Positions 6,217-13,328 are shown, counted from the first letter of the stretch. The stretch is DNA of 13,328 bases from Lachnospiraceae bacterium (GCA_902363135.1 CABIZF010000025.1:1-13328); one strand, 5' to 3'. Made by a program: numbers and translations. The notes: generated by a model from the sequence alone, not told the origin.

Positions 6217-6839
6217 CATACATCGTCCGGCGAAATCAGAAGCCTGTGCAGGAGCGTTACGAACAGCTGCTTTTGCAATATGACTATTTGCAGGAAGAAC
6301 CATACATCCACAAACGGGAACAGCTTTTTCTCATGGTGAGTCAGGGCTGTTCCGATTCTTTTATCAGGCATTTTTTTCAGGACGATGCGGGCATCTCATC
6401 GCAGGATCTCGACCTGATCCGGAGCATGGCGTTCTTTGCCGGAGAGGACTTTGTACTTTCCAGATTTTTTCGGAAAGAGACGGAAGAGCAAAGGGTGATC
6501 GAGCTGTTTACAGAAGCCATCGCACAAAAACAGGAGCACACGTCCGACATCGCGGCAGTCTTAAACGAGATCGGGCAGCGGCTGGAACAATTTTCGCTTC
6601 AGCTCGAATCTTTGAAGCAGACGCAGGAACAGGCAAAAGAGCAGTATGAGTATCTGCAATCCGGGCTGGACCAGGCCGCACCGAACCGCTTTGATGCATG
6701 GCGGAAGCAAAGACTGATCCGCAAAGCTATCGCAGACCCGGCCTGCACCGCCGGGAAGTTAAAACAGATCCTCACAGATGCAGAGCGCCTGACCTATCAG
6801 CAGTTAAAAGAAAGGATACAGGAAGGAGACCGAACATGA
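6198..6839 (+). CDS. Helical/coiled-coil hypothetical protein, probable CTG start
   Basis: This 213-residue protein follows the relaxase in the transfer operon. The first conventional start in the frame is GTG 6246, which lacks a ribosome site. CTG 6198, in the same frame, has AGGAGG (6185-6190) with an ideal 7-base spacer, and the codons between read as plausible protein (ENRPVTYIVRRNQKPV). No in-frame ATG occurs between the upstream stop at 6150 and 6246. With CTG the gene overlaps the relaxase by 19 bases. The product is mostly helical: an N-terminal part with YEQLLLQYDYLQEEPYIHKR, a central coiled coil (about 115-155, with LEQFSLQLESLKQTQEQAKE) and a basic helical tail. The family is not recognised; a mobilisation accessory role is inferred from position. 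Confidence 0.75.
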   Translation: MENRPVTYIVRRNQKPVQERYEQLLLQYDYLQEEPYIHKREQLFLMVSQGCSDSFIRHFFQDDAGISSQDLDLIRSMAFFAGEDFVLSRFFRKETEEQRVIELFTEAIAQKQEHTSDIAAVLNEIGQRLEQFSLQLESLKQTQEQAKEQYEYLQSGLDQAAPNRFDAWRKQRLIRKAIADPACTAGKLKQILTDAERLTYQQLKERIQEGDRT

Positions 6840-7000
6840 AAAAGCAAACGACCAAAACACCTCAGTTCTATTTTGAGGTCCACACAGAAGAAGTGCAGAA
6901 AGAAAACCAGAAGGACCGGCTGCAGATCTATGCAGATGCAGCAATAAAAATCCAGAGAACGGAAGAAGCAAAGGAGAGGGGGAAAAAAGATGGAGTTTAA
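6836..7000 (+). CDS. Small charged hypothetical protein (54 aa)
   Basis: ATG 6836 overlaps the preceding stop (ATGA), with GGAAGGAG (6820-6827) about 8 bases upstream. The 54-residue product begins KKQTTKTPQFYFEVHTEEVQ and continues as a charged helix containing QIYADAAIKIQRTEEAKER. The frame is open further upstream, but the coupled ATG with its ribosome site is clearly the better start. Its 3' end overlaps the DUF5688 gene by 11 bases, so translation of the three genes is probably linked. It matches no family that I recognise. Small proteins like this are common between relaxase and coupling-protein genes. Confidence 0.72.
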   Translation: MKKQTTKTPQFYFEVHTEEVQKENQKDRLQIYADAAIKIQRTEEAKERGKKDGV

Positions 7001-7919
7001 AGCGTTTTGTGATTACATGAAAGAGCATGTAAAGGAATATCTGCCAGAAAAGTTTCAATGTGTAAGCGTATTGTTAAAAAAAGAAAAATGTGGGCCGACG
7101 GAACCGACTTTATTAAAATTAGTCATGCCGGGTTCTGCATGTAACCCGGCTATTCAAATGGAACCTGTTTATGAACGGTATCAGGATAAAATGCCACTGG
7201 ATATGGCCTGCAGGGAAGTGGCGGAAATGTGTAATGAAGGGTTAAAAATACAATCTGGATTTGAGAATTTTGCAAACCATAGATCCCAGATTTATCTGAC
7301 AACGATGGGGGTAACAAAACACAAAGAATTAATCGAAACGATCCCTCATAGAACGATGGGCGATATTGCGGCAGTGTGCAGCCTTTATCTGACCGAAGAC
7401 GGAAAGCGGCGCGTTACGATCACTCAGGATATATTAAAGATGTATGGAATTACGGAAAACCGGCTTTTCGAGATCGCAACAGCGAATACAGAGCGGGACT
7501 ATCCGGCGACTCTGGATTCGCTGGAAACGATTGTGAAAGAGATATCTGGAATTGAGCTTAAGGAGGATGGTTTATTGTATGTGCTGACAAATAAAGAAAA
7601 GTTAAATGGGGCTGCCGTGTTGTTTTATCCGGGAATGTGTGAAAAGCTCGCCGAAGCATTTCCAAATGGTTACTACGTGCTTCCATCTTCTACGCAGGAA
7701 TGCCTGATAGCTCCAATGGAAGGATATCATGGTTCCATCACTGATTGTGGGGAGAAGCTTTCTGCTATGATACGGGAAATCAATGAGGAACAGTTTTCGC
7801 CAGAAGAACAGCTTTCCGATTACGCACACGTATACGACCAGGCCGAAAAGAAAATTGTCATGTGCAAAGACTTCAAAGCACGCTCCATTGAGCACAGGCC
7901 CGACCGGATGGGACGCTAG
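6990..7919 (+). CDS. DUF5688 family protein
   Basis: This 309-residue protein starts with EFKAFCDYMKEHVKEYLPE, the typical DUF5688 opening, followed by an N-terminal strand region and PVYERYQDKMPLDMACREVA (about 60-79). The C-terminal part includes NGYYVLPSSTQECLIAP (about 225-241), also seen in the family, where a short-term prediction of surface or transfer function has not been proved. No signal peptide or membrane segment is evident, so it is probably cytoplasmic. It starts after GAGAGGGGG and overlaps the upstream small gene by 11 bases. Its first part is more AT-rich than the flanking genes. A perfect 8-bp inverted repeat (7127-7134 with 7143-7150) lies inside the coding sequence. Function is unknown; such proteins are frequent in Clostridia mobile elements. 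Confidence 0.8.
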   Translation: MEFKAFCDYMKEHVKEYLPEKFQCVSVLLKKEKCGPTEPTLLKLVMPGSACNPAIQMEPVYERYQDKMPLDMACREVAEMCNEGLKIQSGFENFANHRSQIYLTTMGVTKHKELIETIPHRTMGDIAAVCSLYLTEDGKRRVTITQDILKMYGITENRLFEIATANTERDYPATLDSLETIVKEISGIELKEDGLLYVLTNKEKLNGAAVLFYPGMCEKLAEAFPNGYYVLPSSTQECLIAPMEGYHGSITDCGEKLSAMIREINEEQFSPEEQLSDYAHVYDQAEKKIVMCKDFKARSIEHRPDRMGR

Positions 7920-7933
7920 AAAGGGGGAGCAAA

Positions 7934-8512
7934 ATGGAAATAAGAGCGGATATGCGGATCATTTCAGATAAAGATCTGTTTGCCATTGGTACGGTGACCT
8001 TGGGCGGTATTCTCCGGATTCAGAATGTTAAGGTACTGATGCTGCAGCGGGAAGGCGAAGCGCTGCGCACGATCGTAGTGCTGCCGCGTAAAAAGCAAAA
8101 AGACGGCACATGGAAAGAGATCATACGGATTAAGGATCCGGTGCTGTGGGAACTCATTAAAGAACAGGTGCTTGCGGCCACGCGGGAGGCGGCAGACCGC
8201 TGGTTCCAAATGAAGGAGCCGGAGGAGATCCGGATACAGCTCTGCAGCGGTGGTAAAGTGAATGCCTACGCGACAATGCAGTATGAAGGCATTGAGATCG
8301 ACGGCATCCAGATCACGGAGGTAGCGCAGGGAGTACGGGTGCTGTTCCCCTATGATTTTCCAGAGGGGCGGATCGTGGGACTTGTGGAAGCGGCGACACC
8401 GGACATCCGAAAAAGCTTTGTCAGCCTGATTACGGCACGCTACGAAGAAGAAAAAGCAAAAGCCCGCCACGGGCCAGAGCGGGCAGACCAAAAACGGGAG
8501 GCGGTCCGATGA
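7934..8512 (+). CDS. Protein with two tandem SpoVG-like domains
   Basis: In this 192-residue protein, residues 1-82 follow the SpoVG pattern: LFAIGTVTLGGILRIQNVKV, then VVLPRKKQKDGTWKEI, then a helix (LWELIKEQVLAA). Residues about 98-172 repeat the plan in diverged form: VNAYATMQYEGIEIDGIQI, then RVLFPYDFPEG, then a helix (FVSLITARYEEE). A charged tail follows. Standard SpoVG is a single domain of about 85-100 residues that binds nucleic acid and affects septation and gene expression. Two copies in one chain could mimic the SpoVG dimer. Start 7934 follows AAAGGGGGAG; the stop overlaps the PcfB-like gene (ATGA). The first domain is convincing, the second is my alignment by eye. A role in regulating transfer genes is inferred. 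Confidence 0.78.
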   Translation: MEIRADMRIISDKDLFAIGTVTLGGILRIQNVKVLMLQREGEALRTIVVLPRKKQKDGTWKEIIRIKDPVLWELIKEQVLAATREAADRWFQMKEPEEIRIQLCSGGKVNAYATMQYEGIEIDGIQITEVAQGVRVLFPYDFPEGRIVGLVEAATPDIRKSFVSLITARYEEEKAKARHGPERADQKREAVR

Positions 8513-9225
8513 GTGAAGTAAGCGATACGATCCAGCTGATCGTGATTTCCGGCAAGGTGATGTTCCTTGCCGGAAACCTGTCTCTCAAAGCGGCGATCCT
8601 GACCGCGAAGACCTTGGATACCATTTACCTCGCAAAGTGGAAGGGCAGCGTCTCCTATGCACGGCTGCGGAAAATCAAAGGGGATGAAGTACAGTTCCTC
8701 AATGTCTCGACAGAAGAAAAGAAGATCCTGCATGCGATCGAAAAGGAGATGAAGCAGCACGGTATTTTGTATGCCCGCCTGCCAGACCTCTGCGGCGGGG
8801 ATAACCGCACTCAGTATGTCATATCCCCGTCGGATATGGTCAAATGCAGGGCATTTCTCCTCGACCATTTCAGTGGAAAATACGGAAAGATCAAGGCAGG
8901 CCCGATCCGGCCTGCCGATTATATTCAAACCGGAAGTGGGGAAGCCCAGCAGCTCACTGAAGCCCTGCAGGACTTCTTCGCAGAGCCCCCAAACGGAAAA
9001 TCAGAAAGAAACGCAGGTGGACAGCAGCCGGAAGATTTGCAGAGGATCTGGAAGCTTCTGCCGGAAGAGACGAGAAAGATACTGGTGCAGCGCGATCAGG
9101 AGCTGACCGGAAAAGCAGGAAAACATCCAGAAGCAGAGCCGCAAAAATCACAGCTGCAAAAGCCGCGCAAGCCTGCCACATGGGCCGACCGGGAACGGGA
9201 GCAGGAGCAGCAGAAGAGGAGATAA
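8509..9225 (+). CDS. PcfB-like protein (DUF3801)
   Basis: This 238-residue protein fits the PcfB/DUF3801 family. It has a helical N-terminus (about 5-45) containing AGNLSLKAAILTAKTLDTIY, then KGSVSYARLRKIKGDEVQFL. These lead into a mixed alpha/beta domain with an EIEKEMKQHGILYARLPDL-type stretch (about 80-105) and FLLDHFSGKYGKI. From about residue 150 it is polar and probably disordered, ending in a basic tail (WADREREQEQQKRR). In pCF10, PcfB assists the coupling protein PcfC in relaxosome docking. Here the gene sits directly before the VirD4-like gene, one base from its start, which fits that role. GGAGG before ATG 8509 and the ATGA overlap indicate coupling to the SpoVG-like gene. Confidence 0.85.
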   Translation: MSEVSDTIQLIVISGKVMFLAGNLSLKAAILTAKTLDTIYLAKWKGSVSYARLRKIKGDEVQFLNVSTEEKKILHAIEKEMKQHGILYARLPDLCGGDNRTQYVISPSDMVKCRAFLLDHFSGKYGKIKAGPIRPADYIQTGSGEAQQLTEALQDFFAEPPNGKSERNAGGQQPEDLQRIWKLLPEETRKILVQRDQELTGKAGKHPEAEPQKSQLQKPRKPATWADREREQEQQKRR

Positions 9226-9226
9226 T

Positions 9227-11278
9227 ATGCCAGAGAAAAAGCACACGCAAAAAGTCTTGCTGATCCCAATGTTTTTGCTTGCAATCTACCTGGGGTACTG
9301 TATCGGAAGCCTGTATGGAACGGATCATACCTTCAAAACTGCAGCAGATCAGTTAAGAAGCATCGCCCTGCATCCCTTCCCATTACAGCTGACGCCGATG
9401 ACCGGAAAATCGATCCTGGTTTGCGTGGCAGCCGCGCTGACCGGCACCTTGTATTACGAGTCTGCCAGACGCAACTATATGCCCGGCAGGGAATATGGTA
9501 CAGCGCGGCTGGCAGAGCCAAAAGAGCTGAACCGCCAATTGCAGGACAGTGACCCGCACCGCAACAAGATCATTACGGAACACGTGCGGATCAGCCTGAA
9601 TACGAGGCAGACAAACTTAAACAACAACATGCTTGTCATCGGCGGTCCCGGAGGCGGCAAGAGCTTCCGGGTGGTCAAGCCAAACGGCTATAACCATGAG
9701 AGCTCCTACGTCTTCTGCGACCCGAAAGGGGAGTTGTTGCGGGATATCGGCAACTATTTAAAGCTGCAGGGCTACCGCATCCGTGTCCTGAATCTTGTCA
9801 ACATGTCAGAGTCCGATGGCTACAATCCGCTCGCCTATCTGCGCTCCGATGAGGATGTGGTGAAGCTTGTCACGAACCTGATTGCGAATACGACGCCAAA
9901 AGGCTCCTCATCTTCCGACCCGTTCTGGACGAAAGCAGAGAGTATGTACCTGCAATCAATCATCTTATATGTCTGGTACGAATTTCCAAAGCAGGGCAGG
10001 AAGGCGAACTTCCGAGGCGTGATGGAGCTTTTAAATAAGGCAAAAGTATCTCCGAGCGGCAAAGAAGATTCCGAGCTGGACATCCTGATGAACCGTCTTC
10101 CAGAAGAACATCCGGCGCTTATTACCTACAAAAAAGTCGTAAGCGGTGCGGCAGATACGATCCGGAGCATCATCATATCCGCCCATTCCCGTTTATCTTA
10201 CCTGCAAAATGAAGCGATCCTGCGAGTGCTCGATGAAGACGAGATGGAGATCCGCACACTTGGGGAAGGGATTTACGAGAATCCGGAGCGGCGGACGGCC
10301 CTGTTCTGTGTTATTCCGGACAGCGACAAATCCTACAATTTCCTTGTCGGACTGTTATACACACAATTGTTTCAGGAGCTGTATTACATTGCAGATCACA
10401 AATACGGCGGACAGCTGCCCATCCATGTCGCCCTCTGGATGGATGAATTTGCGAATACCGCATTACCGGATGACTTCTTACGCATCCTTGCTACCTGTCG
10501 GAGCCGCGAGATTTCCTGCAACATTATCATCCAGAATCTCGCCCAGCTAAAGACCTTATTTAAAGACGCATGGGAGGAAATACCCGGAAGCTGTGATACA
10601 GTCGTGTATCTGGGTGGCAACGAACAGGGATCCCACGAGTATATTTCCAAGCTTCTGGGCAAGCAGACGATTGACAAAAAGACGACTGGGGAGAGCCGGG
10701 GCGGCCACGGGTCGAGCAGCCGCAACTACGATGTGATCGGACGGGAAATCCTGACGCCGGATGAAGTGCGCAAATTAGACAACAAGCTTGCATTGGTGAT
10801 CGTCAAGGGCTATGATGCCGTCTGTGATGAGAAATACCGCACATGGGAAAAAACGGAATACCGTCAGGCAGAACAGCTTGGGGCTTATCAGCACAAAAAA
10901 GACCATCTGCCGGAGCTATCCCGGATCACCTATTATATCGACGCCACCGGGGAGGAAGCGCAGAAGCAGTCCTTTCGGTATCAGGTAGAAAGCTATGGTG
11001 GGATCTTTGAGGAGTCGCAGATCTGGAAGGACATACAGAAAACGGGGGACGGTCTGTATCTGCCGGAATGGTACGGCGGCTATCTCTATGAAGGACTGGA
11101 GCTCTATCCGTTTTTTACATTACAGGCCGAGACGATCCAGACGGCGGCGGGACCGATGAAGAAGCATGCCATCACAGCCTGCCATACCGATCAGGGCCAG
11201 GCCCTGTATTCCAAAGAAGAGCTCTCAGAGATTTTTTTGGCCGAGAACCGGATTACCGTGAGCGAGAGCCTGTTATAG
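9227..11278 (+). CDS. virD4: VirD4-like type IV coupling protein (TraG/TraD family ATPase)
   Basis: This 683-residue protein has two N-terminal membrane segments (about 10-29 and 62-77) followed by the cytoplasmic ATPase. Walker A is GGPGGGKS (139-146), Walker B is VALWMDEFAN (401-410), and the conserved QNLAQL lies at 436-441. The family motif DPKGEL at 165-170 is present. It would join the relaxosome to the secretion channel and power DNA export from the inner face of the membrane. The end of the ATPase core is near residue 560. A C-terminal extension of about 120 residues is rich in Y, E and Q and may bind substrate. AGAGGAG lies shortly before ATG 9227. All ATPase motifs are intact. No channel gene follows, so the type IV machinery must be elsewhere. 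Confidence 0.93.
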   Translation: MPEKKHTQKVLLIPMFLLAIYLGYCIGSLYGTDHTFKTAADQLRSIALHPFPLQLTPMTGKSILVCVAAALTGTLYYESARRNYMPGREYGTARLAEPKELNRQLQDSDPHRNKIITEHVRISLNTRQTNLNNNMLVIGGPGGGKSFRVVKPNGYNHESSYVFCDPKGELLRDIGNYLKLQGYRIRVLNLVNMSESDGYNPLAYLRSDEDVVKLVTNLIANTTPKGSSSSDPFWTKAESMYLQSIILYVWYEFPKQGRKANFRGVMELLNKAKVSPSGKEDSELDILMNRLPEEHPALITYKKVVSGAADTIRSIIISAHSRLSYLQNEAILRVLDEDEMEIRTLGEGIYENPERRTALFCVIPDSDKSYNFLVGLLYTQLFQELYYIADHKYGGQLPIHVALWMDEFANTALPDDFLRILATCRSREISCNIIIQNLAQLKTLFKDAWEEIPGSCDTVVYLGGNEQGSHEYISKLLGKQTIDKKTTGESRGGHGSSSRNYDVIGREILTPDEVRKLDNKLALVIVKGYDAVCDEKYRTWEKTEYRQAEQLGAYQHKKDHLPELSRITYYIDATGEEAQKQSFRYQVESYGGIFEESQIWKDIQKTGDGLYLPEWYGGYLYEGLELYPFFTLQAETIQTAAGPMKKHAITACHTDQGQALYSKEELSEIFLAENRITVSESLL

Positions 11279-11314
11279 CGGCAAACGGACAATCCAAAAA
11301 GGAGGTGAATCGAA

Positions 11315-11464
11315 ATGGACGATTGGAGTGAGATCGAATACCTGACCGAAAAAGACCTGCCCTACTTCCGGAAAAAAGCGGAAAAAGGAGAGGCCGTGAT
11401 TCTGGAAATCCCGCCGGAGATCCTGCGCAGCATGGATATCAAGAGCTTGCTGGAAGACGAATGA
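11315..11464 (+). CDS. Small acidic protein at the end of the transfer operon (49 aa)
   Basis: AGGAGGTG (11300-11307) stands 7 bases before ATG 11315, a near-ideal ribosome site, giving a 49-residue product. It starts DDWSEIEYLTEKDLPYFRKK and ends in a helix (EILRSMDIKSLLEDE). It is acidic overall, with no membrane segment. It lies 36 bases after the coupling-protein stop, just before the terminal palindrome and terminator, so it is the last gene of the + strand operon. I do not recognise a family. The strong ribosome site and position make it likely to be translated. A small regulatory or stabilising partner of the coupling protein is possible but unproved. Confidence 0.72.
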   Translation: MDDWSEIEYLTEKDLPYFRKKAEKGEAVILEIPPEILRSMDIKSLLEDE

Positions 11465-11468
11465 ATCT

Positions 11469-11493
11469 GCTTCCCGACATCGTGTCGGGAAGC
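11469..11493. repeat. Perfect 11-bp palindrome with 3-base loop
   Basis: GCTTCCCGACA (11469-11479) pairs with TGTCGGGAAGC (11483-11493) around TCG, an uninterrupted 11-bp stem. No T run follows on either strand, so it is not a textbook terminator by itself. It lies directly after the last transfer-operon gene and before the terminator at 11508. It may stabilise the 3' end of the operon transcript, or be a binding site or the edge of a recombination site. Confidence 0.75.
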
Positions 11494-11507
11494 AAAGGTA
11501 TGACATG

Positions 11508-11555
11508 GCTCGCCGACGTACTGCACATGGTACGCTGGCGGGCCGTCTTTTATTT
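11508..11555 (+). terminator. Rho-independent terminator between converging genes
   Basis: GCT-CGCC-GA-CGTAC (11508-11521) pairs with GTACG-CT-GGCG-GGC (11530-11543) around TGCACATG, with one mismatch and two G-T pairs. CGTCTTTTATTT follows, giving a T-rich tail on the + strand. It would end the transfer operon. The tail overlaps the stop codon of the - strand TIM-barrel gene. No T tail follows on the - strand, so it appears one-directional. Confidence 0.6.
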
Positions 11556-12443
11556 GCAAAACAGCGCTTCCGTTCCTTCTTTAAGAAACTGTGCATGTTC
11601 TTTGCGGTCACGGGTAATATATTCCAGCGTCACATAAAGCGGGGCAATCCGGTCGATTAGTTTCCGAACGCCGGGCGCAGTAAAGGGACGGTGCTGATCG
11701 ATCTGAAAAATGTGCAAAAATGCCTGTGTAGCCAGTGCTTCCGGGTCATCCTTTGGGGTGAGTGGATGCTGTAAATAGTCTTTCATGTAAGCGCCGCTTA
11801 ACGACTGATTCAGATGGATCCCCCGGATCATCGGAAGCAATGGCTCATGGGCGTCGAGCATCTGATTCAGGCAGACAACCGCATCTTCCGGTGTCTGCAG
11901 ATGGTAATGATTATTCATAAAATGTCCCGTATCAAGCATAATTCCCTTTTTCTCGTAATGCACCTTGGAAAGCAACCGGCTAGTGATGTCTGCATCAAGC
12001 ATGTTCAGGCCGGGCCACCAGAGATTTTCCATCAGAAACCAGAACGGGTAATCCTGCCCGTCAAGCAGTTCATTGATAAATGCCGCCGCAGCATCCACCA
12101 CCTCTGCATCACTGTGCCGCATTTCATACGTCAGGGATTCCGCATAGCTGACCTGCGTCACATGGAAAACCACATATTCTGCCTGCATGCGGCGGGCATA
12201 GTCCAGATCCTTCCGGTAATGGGAAAGCAGCATCGCCTGATCCAGATCCATCCAGTCCGTGATACAGCACAGGTGGACGCCTGTGACCATGTCCTTTTCG
12301 ACCAGATGCTGTGGATCCTCGCCAAGCGGCATCACTTCCAGCCCGGAAAGCGCAAACGATTCATAAAAGTGGCGCAGATCTGCAGCATCCGCATAGCGGC
12401 CCAGATCATCCTGATCCATAGAAAAATTCATAGAGATTTTCAT
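11550..12443 (-). CDS. TIM-barrel sugar phosphate isomerase/epimerase-like protein
   Basis: This 297-residue protein matches the xylose-isomerase-like TIM barrel family. Likely metal ligands and catalytic residues are seen: H94 in VVFHVTQV, E139 in FLMENLWW, D171 and H174 in IMLDTGHF, H210 in IRGIHLNQ, and E274 in VTLEYITRD. Such proteins act on sugars or related polyols in the cytoplasm; the substrate here cannot be told. On the - strand AGGGGG stands about 8 bases before the ATG at 12443. An ATG two codons further upstream (12449) is only 2 bases from it, so 12443 is preferred. It is read after the leucine-rich-repeat gene, 20 bases downstream of it, probably from one transcript. It is convergent with the transfer operon. 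Confidence 0.8.
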   Translation of the reverse strand: MKISMNFSMDQDDLGRYADAADLRHFYESFALSGLEVMPLGEDPQHLVEKDMVTGVHLCCITDWMDLDQAMLLSHYRKDLDYARRMQAEYVVFHVTQVSYAESLTYEMRHSDAEVVDAAAAFINELLDGQDYPFWFLMENLWWPGLNMLDADITSRLLSKVHYEKKGIMLDTGHFMNNHYHLQTPEDAVVCLNQMLDAHEPLLPMIRGIHLNQSLSGAYMKDYLQHPLTPKDDPEALATQAFLHIFQIDQHRPFTAPGVRKLIDRIAPLYVTLEYITRDRKEHAQFLKEGTEALFCK

Positions 12444-12463
12444 ACCCATTTCCCCCTCGTCAT

Positions 12464-13291
12464 TTACAGATATTCCGTCTGATATCCATACTCCTTACAG
12501 TACGTATCCACCTTTGATCCCTCATAGCAACGGATGACCGTAATCTTATTCGCAATATCCGCGCCGATAAAATCCGGGTCATGGTGAAATTCCAGATATT
12601 TGAGCGTGTTGCTTCCGTGGAAAGCATGGTCACCGATATAAGTGACTGAGCGAGGCAGGACGACGGACGTAAACGCACAGCGGAAAAATGCCGCTTCTGC
12701 AATAAATTCCAGCGATTCCGGGAACGGCTGATCCGTGAGCGGACAGAAATAAAACGCCTGCGTGCCGACCTTCTTCAGACCGGAGGGAAGATGGAATGCG
12801 TTCAGTCTCTTGCAGTCATAAAAGGCACGGTCGCCGATTTCTGCCAGCGTATCCGGAAGCGTGATGGAGGAGAGGTGCCTGCATTTGTGGAAGGCGAGCG
12901 GTTCGATCCGTTCCAGATTGCTGTTTTCTGCAAAGGTTACGTTTTTCAGCGCCATATCCCCGACAAAGAGTGCTCTTGGAAGTACGCGAAGACTGGCCGG
13001 AAGCACTGCGGCGAACAGGTCGGAGCATTCCGCAAAAGCACCTTCCCCCAGTTCCAGCAATCCGTCCGGGAGGATGATCCGTTTCAGGTGCAGGCAATGC
13101 CGGAACGCATGATGCCGGATGTATTTCAGGGAATGCGGGAAATAGATGGTCTCGATTTTCCGGTTTTCCGAAAATGCTTCCGGCCCGATCTCGGTCGCCC
13201 ACACCGGGAGTTTCATATCCTTGCAGGAATAAGAAGGTGCGAGCTGCCGGTTGATCGTGCGCTGTACATGGACTACTTTGGTAGTATTCAT
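12464..13291 (-). CDS. BspA-like leucine-rich-repeat protein (LRR_5 type)
   Basis: This 275-residue protein is made almost entirely of repeats of about 23 residues with the pattern AF..C..L..I.LP..L..IG, for instance AFYDCKRLNAFHLPSGLKKV and AFHKCRHLSSITLPDTLAEI. This is the Treponema/BspA-type leucine-rich repeat. It ends with VIRCYEGSKVDTYCKEYGYQ, the usual closing motif of the family. Unlike most secreted BspA proteins it has no signal peptide, membrane segment or anchor; the N-terminus is basic and soluble, which suggests a cytoplasmic location. AGAAAGGG lies shortly before the ATG on the - strand. It is upstream of the TIM-barrel gene and probably shares its transcript. The promoter would lie at or beyond the window edge. 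Role unknown; protein-protein contact is the generic expectation. Confidence 0.85.
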   Translation of the reverse strand: MNTTKVVHVQRTINRQLAPSYSCKDMKLPVWATEIGPEAFSENRKIETIYFPHSLKYIRHHAFRHCLHLKRIILPDGLLELGEGAFAECSDLFAAVLPASLRVLPRALFVGDMALKNVTFAENSNLERIEPLAFHKCRHLSSITLPDTLAEIGDRAFYDCKRLNAFHLPSGLKKVGTQAFYFCPLTDQPFPESLEFIAEAAFFRCAFTSVVLPRSVTYIGDHAFHGSNTLKYLEFHHDPDFIGADIANKITVIRCYEGSKVDTYCKEYGYQTEYL

Positions 13292-13328
13292 AGATAATCC
13301 CTTTCTGCCACCCGCTTCTTTTCCGAAA

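Noticed and set aside
6698..6835. Upstream extension of the 54-aa gene at 6836.
   Set aside because: It runs across the end of the coiled-coil protein gene in another frame. ATG 6836 has the ribosome site and the stop/start overlap.
7127..7150. Perfect 8-bp inverted repeat inside the DUF5688 gene.
   Set aside because: No T run, no nearby start or stop, and it lies in well-supported coding sequence. It could be chance; noted only within the gene entry.
8462..8484. GCCCGC and GCGGGC inverted repeat near the end of the SpoVG-like gene.
   Set aside because: The short arms in GC-rich coding sequence are likely to be chance.
11814..12482. Long + strand open frame opposite the TIM-barrel gene.
   Set aside because: It is antisense to a protein with clear active-site motifs and has no recognisable features.
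12791..13297. Long + strand open frame opposite the LRR gene.
   Set aside because: The repeat pattern of the - strand LRR protein is unmistakable; the opposite frame is open only because of repeat composition.

Overview
The window looks like part of a conjugative or mobilizable element from a gut-type Firmicute, most likely a Clostridia/Lachnospiraceae relative. The basis is the gene set (ArdC-like zincin, MobC, VirD2-type relaxase, DUF5688, SpoVG-like, PcfB/DUF3801 and VirD4-like proteins), strong AGGAGG-type ribosome binding sites, moderate GC content and dense overlapping reading frames. No rRNA, tRNA, CRISPR array, transposase or integrase was recognised.

Layout. Bases 1-112 are a leader with two inverted repeats. 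Bases 113-3650 (+ strand) hold two membrane-anchored, probably extracytoplasmic proteins that share a repeated C-terminal domain, an ArdC-like ssDNA-binding/zincin protein, a 54-aa SHOCT-like protein, a possible 42-aa peptide and a basic 145-aa protein of unknown role. The 3' end of that last gene runs into a compact block of four back-to-back hairpins (3573-3671) with nic-like motifs. This is my best candidate for the origin of transfer. An AT-rich two-gene module follows (DUF4258 protein plus YgiT-type zinc-finger protein, probably toxin-antitoxin), with its own candidate promoter/operator and a terminator.

Bases 4422-11464 form a tightly packed + strand transfer operon: mobC, relaxase, a coiled-coil protein that seems to start with CTG, a 54-aa protein, a DUF5688 protein, a protein with two SpoVG-like domains, a PcfB-like protein, the VirD4-like coupling ATPase and a 49-aa acidic protein. 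MobC and the relaxase would form the relaxosome at oriT. PcfB and VirD4 would dock it to a type IV secretion channel. The channel genes (VirB4, VirB6 and so on) are not in the window, so they lie elsewhere on the element or come from a helper.

The transfer operon ends at 11464, followed by a perfect 11-bp palindrome and a terminator. Two - strand genes then converge on it: a BspA-like leucine-rich-repeat protein (upstream) and a sugar phosphate isomerase/epimerase-like TIM barrel. They look like cargo or host DNA beyond the transfer module.

Most worth a second look are the four-hairpin oriT candidate with nic-like motifs on both strands, the toxin-antitoxin module wedged between it and mobC, the domain repeated within and between the first two proteins, the tandem SpoVG-like protein, and the CTG start after the relaxase.
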